From positions 568,127,152 through 568,187,151 of the forward strand of contig NC_081410.1 in the NCBI RefSeq assembly GCF_030272615.1: DNA of 60,000 nt, read 5' to 3'. Of the stretch, positions 34,834 to 44,191 are shown one piece after another (the stretch's first letter is position 1; every line of letters begins with the position of its first letter). A program made the position numbers and the translations under genes. Origin of the DNA: Cryptomeria japonica (Eukaryota > Streptophyta > Pinopsida > Cupressales > Cupressaceae). A model generated the notes under the pieces. The model was not told the origin of the DNA. It saw only the letters and a list, made by a program, of their open reading frames with translations, and made no database searches.

Positions 34834-37800
34834 GTATGAAGAAAAAGCCCTAATATCTCACATAAATACTAATGATTCTTGGATCATAGATAGTGGATGC
34901 TCACATCACATGACAGGTGATAAACACAAGTTTGTTATGTTAGAAGATTATGATGGAGGTTATGTAAGATTTGGTAATGATGCACCATGTCCGGTAAAAG
35001 GTAAAGGATCCATAACACTTCTTGACAATGCTAAATGTAATGATGTTTATTGGGTTGAAGGATTGAAATATAATTTGTTGAGTGTAGCACAGCTAAACAA
35101 CACAGGTTATCGAATATAATTTCAAAAAAGAATTGTCAAAGTTCATGACAAGCATGGAAAGTTAGCTGCTACCAGGACACAAACAAAAGGTAACACATTT
35201 CACCTTGACTCAACTCAGAATAAGTGTCTATATGCAAAGATTGATGATACCTGGTTATGGCATAAAAGGTTTTGCCATGTAAATTTTGATAATTTGATCA
35301 AAATAAGTAAGAAGCACCGAGTGAGAGGTCTACCGAGTCTTGAAAAACCTGAGAATGTTATGTGCTGAGGATGCCAGATGGGAAAGATGACAAGATCAAG
35401 CTTTACAAGTAAGTCCTACACATCTAAGGCAATTTTAGATCTTGTGCATACTGATCTTTGTGGTCCTATGAAAGTTTAGAGTTATTATGGTGATAAATAT
35501 TTCATATTATTTGTGGATGATTATTCAAGGATGATGTCAGTTATGTTTTTAAAAGAAAAATCAGAAGCTTTTCAAATGTTTAAATGGTACAAGGCAAGAG
35601 TTGAAAATGAAACAGGAAGACAACTGAAATGTCTTAGATCAGATAGAGGAGGAGAGTTCACATCTGATGAATTTAACTTATTCTGCAATGATCATGGTAT
35701 AAAAAGACAAGTCTCTGCATCGAGAACTCCACAACAAAATGGGATAGCTGAGAGAAGAAACAAATCTATTGTGGATTGTGCCAGAACCCTGATGATTGAA
35801 AAGAAAGTGCCACAAACATTTTGGGGAGAAGCAATAAGCACAACAATTTACACCCTAAACTGAGTACAACTGAAGAAAGGAACTTTGAAGACACCATGTG
35901 AAATCTGGTATGACAAGAAACCTAATGTAAGTTACTTCAAAATCTTTGGAAGTAGATGCTATGTACACAAAGATGATAGAAATGGAAAGTTTGATCAAAA
36001 AAGTGAAGAAGGAACATTTCTTGGTTATTCTTCTAGAAGTAAAGCATTTAAATGTCTGATCAAATCATCTAACAAAATAGTAGAAAGTGCAAATGTGAAA
36101 ATTGATGAATTTGCAGAAAGAAATGACGAAGGAAACTCCAAAGAACCAGAAGATTATGAAGAATTTGTCTATGTTCAACCGAGAAGACCTACCGAGAAGA
36201 CTACAGAAGGAAATGAAGAGAATATCCAGTTACCGAGTGATGAAGAAGATCATACAGAATCTACTGAGCCTGTATTAGCCAAGTATGCTAGAAGGAATCA
36301 TGCATCAAGTTAGATTATAGGAGATAAAGATGATCTAGTGATGACAAGGAACAAACTGAGACATAACACATGTCTGATATCTGAATTTGAACCAAGAATA
36401 GTGAAAGAGGCATCTAACAGTGAAGATTGGATAAATGCTATGACAAAAGAGATTGATCAAATCAAGAAGAATGACACATGGACACCGGTCCCAAGACCGA
36501 AGGACAAAAATGTAATTGGTACAAAGTGGATTTTCAGAAACAAGCTGAATGAAAAAGGCAAGGTCATTCAAAATAAAGCAAGACTATTTTGCACAGGATA
36601 TGCTCAAGAAGAGGGAATTGATTATGGTAAGACTTTTGCACCTGTGGCAAGACTTGAAGGAGTAAGAACATTGTTGGCATACGTTGCTTACAAAATTTTT
36701 AAGGTATATCAAATGGATGTCAAATCTGCATTTCTGAATGGTATATTAGAAGAAGAAGTTTCTATTGAACAACCTGAAGGATTTGTTGAAGACAAGAATA
36801 AAGACTAGGTATGTAAATTGAACAAAGCTTTATATGTTCTGAAACAAGCACCTAGAGCATGGTATGGAAGATTGCACTCTTATTTAATCAAGATTGGTTT
36901 TATAAGGACACGTGAAAACAACAATATGTACATGAAGAATGATGAAAATGGAATACTGATCTTAGCCATATTTGTTGATGATATTATCTTATGTGGAAAT
37001 GACTCTTTATGCAAGAACTTTGGAAATGAAATGAGCAAAGAATTTGACATGTCATTAATCGGTGAAATAAATATTTTATAGGTTTACAAATAATGCAAAT
37101 GAAAGATGAGATTTTCATTACTCAATCCAAGTACATAAAGGAAATCTTGAATAAATTTGGAATGGAGGATTCAAAACCAATAAGTACTCCTATGACTACC
37201 AATTGTAAATTATCAAAGAATGATGAATCTACATCTGTTGATGAGACACTTTACCGACCCATGATTGGAAAGCTACAATATGTTGTTCACAACAAACCAA
37301 ACATAGCACATGCAGTAGGTATAGTTGCAAGATTTTCTGCAGATCCCAAGGAAACACACATGACAACAATCAAGAGAATTTTCAGATACTTGAAAGGCAC
37401 TGAAGATTATGGCTTAGTATATCAGAAAGGAAATGTTTTTGATTAAAAAGTTTATACCGATGCTGATTGGGCAGACAACATTGATGACAAGAAAAACACA
37501 AGTGGAGGAGCTTTCTTTTTAGGAGAAAGACTAGTGAGTTGGCTTAGCAAGAAACAAGGACGTGTTTCATAGTCAACAACAGAAGTTGAATATGTTGCTA
37601 CAACATTGAATTGTACCAATATAACATGGATCAAACAACTGTTGGAAGGTATAAATGAGAAAGTTACCGAGCCAGTAACTATATTCTGTGACAATACTAG
37701 TGCCATTAACATTTCAAAGAATCCTGTTATGCACTCTAAGACAAAGCACATCTCTATCAAATATCATTATCTTACAGAAGAAGTTCAAGAGAAGAAAATG

Positions 37801-37923
37801 GTGTTGGAGTATGTTAGCACAAAGGAACAAATAGCAGATATCTTCACCAAGCCACTGCCAAGGGACACCTTTGAGTATCTCAAAAGCAAGTTAGGGGTCC
37901 TACCCCTATCTTCTACTCACTGA
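34829..37923 (+). pseudogene. Copia Pol: protease, integrase, RT, RNase H (broken)
   Basis: Begins with the protease motif WIIDSGCSHHM (about 34880). Next is the integrase: an HHCC finger at 35255-35375, D near 35450 (HTDLCGP), D in RSDRGGEF (35640) and E in NGIAERR. RT carries VYQMDVKSAFLNG (36703) and FVDDII (36970). RNase H has YTDADWAD (37453) and CDNTSAI (37690). The frame is interrupted by stops at 35117, 35366, 35477, 35861, 36311, 36806, 37444 and 37570, and by a -1 shift near 37075. Most stops look like single substitutions. Catalytic residues are otherwise kept, so decay followed insertion. The far C-terminus ends RDTFEYLKSKLGV, as is normal for the family. Confidence 0.9.
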
Positions 37924-38344
37924 CCGAGTTCAGTGAAAGCATCAATTCGATGACTCTACAAAATATCTTTTAGGAGTTGATGCTGATTTACACACTTTAG
38001 GAGGTTTTCTAAAGGTGTGTAGGAAATAATACAGGGAACAGGAATTGTAGACAAAATGCTCTGACCGAGACTGAGTTGACACATAACAGCAAGGAATTCA
38101 CTTCTTAGCGGAAGAAATCATGTTTTAGTTCTTTACTTTTTGGCATTGTTGTCAAAGGGGGAGAAGACTAAAGAAAAGGGGAGAAGACTAATGTATGGGG
38201 GAGAAATTTGATGACAAGAGGAGAGCATTTCAGAAGGAGAAATCTAATGATAGGAGGAGAGCATTTTAGAATCTCACAACAATCTGAATCCGAAACATTT
38301 AGGTCAAATCAATTGGTTTTACCATCAATGCCAAAGGGGGAGAT
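37924..38344 (+). other. Copia 3' untranslated region with polypurine tract
   Basis: No ORF. Repeated GGGGGAGAA strings (38158, 38178, 38196) lead to the polypurine tract CAAAGGGGGAGAT at 38332-38344, directly before the 3' LTR. Confidence 0.8.
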
Positions 38345-39883
38345 TGTTGGCATTATAACAGACAAAGGGACATTGTTGGCATTCCAATTACAATGAGAGA
38401 TTTTCAGCATTTCAATAAGGATATTGAGAAGGTTGTTGATGATTATGGATATAACTGATTAAGGATGTTTACTGTCTTAATATTATTATTTTATCATTGA
38501 TGTCAAGAAAGTGATTTTCTAATCCAGTATGATGTTGCCATATCTTAAGAAGTATGATTTGGTGAGTATAAAGATGTCGATAAAAGACACAAAAAGAATG
38601 TGATGAATAAGGGGAGGAATAAGTTATTCAATGGGCAACTATTACCGAGTTAGACAATGATGAGATCATGATGTTTAGATTGTTTTGATATCCTACATAT
38701 GTTATTATTTGTAAGGTTAATACTATACTATGTTACCGAGCAAAGAACCTAGTTGGTAAACCCTAAGGAACCTAGTCGGTAAACCCTAAGGTTATCGCTA
38801 TCGGTTAATGAAGGTGGAATGTCTACCGAGTGAAGTTTAGTATTTACCGAGTAATAACAGAATGCATTGAATGAATAAAAGCATTATTTAATGAAGGAAG
38901 CTGATGAGCTGGTTATGATTAAATGATTGTTACAATGTGTATGAAGTTTGTTAAAGAATCTATGGCAAAGGAAAATCAGCAGGAAGATCTACAACTCAAA
39001 TTGAACCACAATACCCTAGCACAAGTTCCAAGAAATGTATGCAAGTTCCAAGGCGGGGTAAAACATTTTCAGATCGAAGAATACATTGAACTTGGTCAAG
39101 TTTGAAGATCTGATGGCTATGATTGATCATGGGAAATGTGATCAAGGAGATTAAGTGGTTGGCAAATTGTTTATAAATAAGGAACTGTTGATAAACAATG
39201 CATGGAGGCAAGTGTAAGCACATGGATGCTACATAGTGATTACCGAGCACAGAAGCTTGAAGACCTATTTTGATAACAGAGTAGAAATCCCAGCAGAAGG
39301 ACAAGATAAGTCCTATGACTAGATTGTATTGAGCAAATAAGAATCTGCTTTAGGATTTTAGATGTGAAGTTGCAGATAGATTTTTATTACTATTATTTTG
39401 TAAAGTGACAGAAAATCTCTTAACCGAGTGGACTTAACAGTCTTATTTGTAAAACCCTCTAGCAAGGTGACATTCTGATTGAGTGTTTGAAATCCTTTAA
39501 CAAGGTCACTTCTAACAAGGTGAAGATCCTAACAGATCTGAGGGAAATCCCTTAACCGGGTCACATCTAGCAATGTGTTTGTAATCTTTAACAGGATTTG
39601 CTTTTAACCGAGCATACTCTAGAAGAGTATATTTCTTAGTGGGTCCGAAATCCCACAATGGTTTTTCCCTATTTGGGTTTCCACGTTAAATCTGGTGTTA
39701 TATGTTTTGTGATCTTATCTGTTTATGAGTTTGCATGTTTAGCAGTTTTGGTTATATTACTGAAGTATATGTTACCGAGGTTGAATTTGTTGTTTTTATG
39801 GAAGATTAAGTTTGTATGATTCACCCCCCCCTCTCATCTTGTTAGCTTGGCATCTGTACTTATATTAAGTATCATAACTATCA
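38345..39883 (+). repeat. 3' LTR of the copia element
   Basis: 1539 bp, co-linear with 19343-20898, with scattered substitutions and small indels. It ends AACTATCA at 39883, after which the transposase gene resumes. Confidence 0.9.
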
Positions 39884-40124
39884 TATCTACCAGATAATCT
39901 TCTTCAAGATCATCTTGATCTGAGATATCAGGTTCGCCGCCATCTTCAACATGCGGTGCAGGTGGCAAATTTTGTACTTGTACTTGTGATGATGCACCTT
40001 CTTGATTTTCACTAGTACCACAATCTTTTCCAATGCCAAAGTACAAAGACAACGTTCTTCTTTTTGTTGGCCTCTCTTGGCCTTCCCCACATTTAGGTTT
40101 CCTACCCCTCTTCCTGTTCGACAT
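39884..40124 (-). pseudogene. hAT transposase, N-terminal part displaced by the copia insertion
   Basis: The ATG at 40124 starts a very basic N-terminus (MSNRKRGRKPK), a likely nuclear-localisation signal. A Thr/Lys/Arg-rich segment and an acidic linker (DISDQDDLEEDYLVD) follow, and the copia LTR interrupts at 39883. The last 122 bp (39884-40005) are also present at 19221-19342 on the other side of the copia, with six differences, all transitions. Upstream toward 40270 I see AT-rich sequence suitable for a 5' leader but no further coding. Confidence 0.75.
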
Positions 40125-40389
40125 CTCCAACGAAATAAAGGCTGCCAAAAAAATATCAATTTGCTGAAGAAGCAATAATATACTATAATGTATAATATAC
40201 CACTTCATAAATATGATCGCTCACCTTTAGGCTTTAGGTCACTAGCAGTCGCCAATACAGTCAACAACAATGATTTTCCTTAGTTTGAAACTTCGCTATT
40301 GATCAGAATTCAGAGCCTAGAACCCACCAGATTGTGTTGAGATAGATCTGATATTTGCATGTATTTATACCAATCCTTATATGGTGAAT

Positions 40390-40855
40390 TCCGCGGGAAT
40401 TTATATGGTATACAAATATTTGGCGAATCCTGCATAACTATAACTCGACTTATGTAATTTTTGAGGCGATTATAGGTCGTCCAAATAATAGGTGAATACA
40501 ATATAGTTGGCGAAAGTTGGGGTGAATGGAGACATGCATCGACAAGATGTCAAGCGAATTGGGTCCCCCTGGCTAACAAATCTTCACATGCCTATAGGCG
40601 AATTAAGGTCATCTATTAAGGCAACCTCAAAGAGTGTAGGTGAAACAATTAAATTTACTGTGTGTCCACCATGTATTGTATTGGCGAAACCATCACATAG
40701 AAACATATAATTGCATAAAACATATGGCGATCGGGCCATGACTTTGATGGAAATTGATAATGTTCTGGCGAAATGGCCACCCCCAGACGGTACAAAATAT
40801 TCGCCATTTCCGACATGGCCGATGTGAAAAATTTGCCATTGGCGAATATTCGCCA
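40390..40855 (-). promoter_or_regulatory. Right subterminal motif cluster of the hAT
   Basis: About a dozen TGGCGAA-like motifs occur between 40418 and 40852, in both orientations near the end. The last forms a dyad, GGCGAATATTCGCC. The matching cluster sits at 6600-7020. The transposase start codon (40124) is about 270 bp inward, so this stretch probably also holds its promoter. No gene is visible here. Confidence 0.55.
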
Positions 40856-40870
40856 CTAAAGTAAACTCTG
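40855..40870 (-). repeat. hAT terminal inverted repeat, right
   Basis: Read on the minus strand from 40870 it is CAGAGTTTACTTTAGT, the partner of 6584-6599. Confidence 0.65.
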
Positions 40871-40878
40871 CTCTTCTC
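40871..40878. repeat. hAT target-site duplication, right copy
   Basis: CTCTTCTC, identical to 6576-6583. Confidence 0.7.
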
Positions 40879-41409
40879 CTTCCAAAGACGTTATCCTTAT
40901 TAAATGTCTCCTCTACTTTTACGAGGTAGATATTTTTATGTAAAGATCTCTCCCTCCATTCATCCTTGAAAAGGATCCCTTTACATAGGTTGCAAGATAT
41001 TTCTTTCACAACTACCTTTTCCTTGCTCATAATAGTTACACTCTTTAGCTTGGAGTTATGTACATTGTTTCTTAAAGTATATCTCCTTGGTGATAAAGGT
41101 GTCTATTTCATGGATCACCTAGAGCATAACACAAATTTCTAGCCCATGGAATCCATGCTATTTAAGGTAAGTTCTTTCAAAACCCTAATTTCCTATGTTT
41201 TACTTATCATATTATATCTTGAGCTAAGAGAACTCCAATTTAAAATCGTGATTCGGTTATCTTCTTTTCCAAATTCCCATTGAGTAATTTTAATTTCATA
41301 TCAGACCTCATTGAGAGAATTCATCATCACCCATCTGTCACAATTCAAAGTGGTAAACATGATACCTTGTTTCTACCTCCTAATTAGCAAGCAGAAATAG
41401 GGGGGGGGG
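40871..41409 (+). other. Host element D, right of the hAT insertion
   Basis: Continues the sequence left of 6584. GGATCCCTTTACATAGGTTGCAAG-like sequence at about 40970-41060 is the inverted relative of 2764-2840 in element C. It ends with an AAATAGGGGGGGGGG run resembling 32945-32955 of element A. No gene seen. Confidence 0.45.
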
Positions 41410-41934
41410 TGTTGAAACCACATAATGGTTCTCACTTTTACCCATGAAGGAGATTCGTGGGTGTGGGAAATTTTTTTAGACATGTTCATACAAACTACCC
41501 TTATTCGCTTGAACTACCCCTATGGGTTCGAGCGAACCCAATAAAATATTATTATTTAAAGGGTTTTCTCGAACCCTCCCTTCGAGCGAACCCCTAATGA
41601 CGGTCTTTTTTTAACTGTCAATATAAACCAAAAATGACAGTTGAATTGTCATTTTCAACTTGTCATTTGGGCTCCACTAAGGCTGTTTGAGCGAACCCTA
41701 TGTTGAGATTTCGTCAACGAGTCCCGTCAGCACTAGTTAGTGGTCCCCAGCAGTTGTCATTCGACCTACGTTGTTCTAGGTGCACAAAATTACCCTATTT
41801 CTTGTTTAATAATGTTTTTTTTTTGTATTTTGTATTTTTTTGTTAAATTTAATTAAAAAAATAGTAAATAAAATAGTTTTCGTTTGTTAATTAGTTTTTT
41901 TAATTAAATAATTGTATATTTATCATTTTTCTCA
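41410..41934. other. Unassigned stretch, no gene
   Basis: Sequence with repeated TTCGAGCGAACCC motifs (41528, 41582, 41689). No ORF of note. It starts TGTTGAAACC directly after a purine run, which could be an LTR start, but no partner is visible in the window. Confidence 0.3.
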
Positions 41935-42164
41935 GCATTTTAGAAAAACAATAGTAAAAACTTAGAAATCTTAGATACTAAACTAAAACTTAGAAAAACA
42001 TTACAATTTTTTTAGAAAAACATTAGCAATATTAAAACTTAGAAAAATGTTAGAAAAGTTAGATAATAAATTAAAATGTTAGAAAAATTAAATAATAAAT
42101 TAAAACTTAGAAAAACATTAGAAAACTTAGACAATAAATTAAAACATTAGAAAAATTAGAACCT
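41935..42164. repeat. A-rich degenerate tandem repeat
   Basis: Variants of (T)TAGAAAAACATTAGAAAA and TAATAAATTAAAAC repeated about ten times with irregular spacing. No coding. Confidence 0.75.
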
Positions 42165-42658
42165 CTATGACCCCTTTTAGCATCCTAGTACATAACATGA
42201 CCCCTTAGGACACCATATGAACCCTTAGGACAATATGATGTCCTAAGGGATCATACAGTGTTCTAACACCATCTGTGACCCCTTAGGACCCCATATGACC
42301 CCTAACAACACCATATGACCCGTTACAACACTATATGAACCATTATAACCATATGATGTCGTAATGGTTCATATGGTGTTCTAACACCATGTGTGACCCG
42401 TTAGGACCCCATATGACCCCTAATGACACCATATAATCCCTTAGGACACTATATGAACCATTATGACCATATGATGTCCTAATGGTTCATATGGTGTCCT
42501 AAGGGGTCATATGGTGTTCTATCACCATGTGTGACCCCTTAGGACCCCTAATGACACCATATGACCCCTTAGGACACTATATGAACCGTTAGGACCATAC
42601 CGTGTCGTAATGGTTCATATAATGTTCTAACACTATGTGTGATCCCTTAAGACCCCAT
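42165..42658. repeat. Near-palindromic satellite, block 1
   Basis: Built of roughly 20-bp subunits (CCATATGACCCCTTAGGACA and reverse-complement-like forms) arranged so each longer unit folds back on itself. It stops at GACCCCA|TGTTATCG and resumes after 48760. Confidence 0.85.
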
Positions 42659-42978
42659 GTTATCGATGTTTTTAAAATTAGGTTCTTTCCCCATATTTGG
42701 ATATGGTTTTTGAAAAAATTTGTGTAAGATGTGGCCCCAAACGCTTCAACTCTGTTCTAAACCTTGAGGGTTTAAGGTTTTTCTAAGTTTTAGGCTTTAT
42801 CTTTTGTGTTAAGTCCCCTGGTTTCTATTCCGACGTTACTTTATTTCACTTAAGTCATGGGTCGCGGGGTCGTAAGAAGTGTCCCCCCTTGCTACTTACC
42901 TAGGCGGTCATGTTAATTATTTGAAAATTTTCGCCTTTTATTATTTCCTTCTAAAGTGCCGGGCCCAGTAAACACTGA

Positions 42979-43085
42979 TCAACTTGGGGAAAGATCCGAC
43001 GGTTGGCGCTATTTCGCAAGGGTTAAGTGCTCACCCTTTAAGGCTGCGAAATAGCGAGAATGAATATCGGCCGTCCATGTGTCAT
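42979..43085 (+). repeat. Upstream hairpin repeat, copy 1
   Basis: A segment of about 107 bp, repeated at 43541-43651. It holds a perfect 12-bp inverted repeat, CGCTATTTCGCA (43007-43018) and TGCGAAATAGCG (43045-43056), around a 26-bp loop that itself contains AGGGT and ACCCT. Confidence 0.85.
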
Positions 43086-43280
43086 GCGGAGGAAGTGAAG
43101 GTTGCGAAAGTCAAGAAGGTGGGGCCCCCTCTACGTGGTCTTCTCTGGCGTATTAGAGTGCAGCACGTGGCACAGGCCGCCACAGTCAACATTTTAAGAT
43201 TAAGGATCAAAGTGGGCCCCAAAGATGAGTCAGCTCACAGGTGGAGGTGACCTGGCAGGTATAGCTCTTATAATTCATTG

Positions 43281-43522
43281 AGGCCCCGTGGCTCTTTCCA
43301 GCGAATGAGAAGTTGACAGGTCAGCTTCGAAGATGACAGAGAGCCAGGTGTCTGTGGCGTGTCAGTGGGCCCACCATTTCTGAGGTAGACCTGTCGAGAC
43401 TGAAGTGGGGCCCCGTGGTTCTTCTTCCGGCAAATGACAGAATGACAAATCAGCACAGTGGATGACTAGATGCCAGATGTCACTGATGACTCAGTGGGCC
43501 CACCATTCCTGAGGACCTGTTC
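43281..43522 (+). repeat. Tandem duplication of about 127 bp
   Basis: Two units each start GGCCCCGTGG (43282, 43409) and carry CAGTGGGCCCACCATT (43364, 43493). The GTGGGCCCAC palindrome resembles TCP-type sites. Confidence 0.75.
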
Positions 43523-43540
43523 GAAGGATTAAAAAGTGAT

Positions 43541-43651
43541 TAACTTGAAAGATAATCCAACGGCCCGCGCTATTTCGCAAGGGTTAAGTGCTCACCCTTT
43601 AAGGCTGCGAAATAGCGAGAATGAATACCGGCCGTCCACGTGTCATGATGA
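43541..43651 (+). repeat. Upstream hairpin repeat, copy 2
   Basis: The same hairpin (arms 43568-43579 and 43606-43617), 561 bp downstream of copy 1. The hairpin core is identical while flanks vary; this copy also has a CCACGTGTC G-box-like site. It lies about 40 bp before the TATA box. Confidence 0.85.
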
Positions 43652-43689
43652 TGACATGGCAAAAAGAGAAAGGCATGGGCCCGCCACAG

Positions 43690-43696
43690 TATAAAG
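43690..43696 (+). promoter_or_regulatory. Candidate TATA box of the 1214-aa gene
   Basis: TATAAAG about 500 bp before the ATG at 44192. It is preceded by G-box-like ACGTG motifs and the hairpin repeats. Promoter function is inferred from position and motif only. Confidence 0.4.
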
Positions 43697-44191
43697 GGCG
43701 ACATTCAGCCAGTATCAAAATAGAATGTGAGGGGATTTTCTAAGCCAATAGTCGGATGCCGCGTGGTATTATGTGGCCAATAAAAAGACAGGACTTAGAC
43801 TAAGGACAAAGCCGTCAAAATGAAATTCACAGAGAGACACTTGCAGAAAGATTGCGACCCGTTGGAGCTAAAATATGAATTCTCGTATGAATTCGATTTT
43901 GAAGGGACGGCCGAAGCATGCGGAATCAATGTTACAGTTAAGGCCCAGAGTACAAGCATTTGATTTCCTAACAACCAAGTAAGGATACCTCTTAAAAGGA
44001 TTTTGCAGAGGAGGCAAACGCAGAGTTATCTTTTACAAATACAGAGAAGGCGAATTGGTTGCAGAGCGAATTTCTTCGAGCAAGCATCAGGTTTTTCTTA
44101 TTTTGCAGCCGTTCTTGTGTTGTGATACGTGAAATTGTTCTCATATAGCATAAATAGTTTCAGAAGTAATATTTATCCGGTTGTATTGCAA

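Larger units (their letters stand above)
19343..39883 (+). mobile_element. Ty1/copia LTR retrotransposon, split by gypsy element A
   Basis: LTRs at 19343-20898 and 38345-39883 start TGTTGGCATTATAACA and end AACTATCA. A TGGTATCAGAGC primer-binding site, complementary to initiator Met-tRNA as usual for copia, follows the first LTR; a CAAAGGGGGAGAT polypurine tract precedes the second. Gag, protease, integrase, RT and RNase H occur in copia order. Without element A it is about 7.8 kb. Seven differences in the first 120 bp of the LTR pair indicate an old insertion; that is a by-eye sample, not a whole-LTR figure. It has no 5-bp target duplication; instead its flanks overlap by 122 bp of transposase gene. 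Confidence 0.9.
6584..40870 (-). mobile_element. Large hAT transposon interrupted by nested retrotransposons
   Basis: The ends are CAGGGATAACTTTA at 6584 and, read inward on the other strand, CAGAGTTTACTTTA at 40870. They match at 11 of the first 16 bases and carry the CA-G-G start usual for hAT ends. An exact 8-bp repeat, CTCTTCTC, flanks both ends (6576-6583 and 40871-40878); 8 bp is the hAT target-duplication length. Both terminal few hundred bases are studded with TGGCGAA(T) motifs. The sequence outside the two ends belongs to one element (D). Inside lies a broken hAT transposase on the minus strand. Subtracting the copia and gypsy insertions leaves about 13.7 kb, large for a hAT, with additional coding regions that may be cargo or separate undetected insertions. 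Confidence 0.7.

Noticed and set aside
41410-41934. An LTR beginning TGTTGAAACC after a purine run
   Set aside because: No second copy in the window and no defined end, so it cannot be supported.
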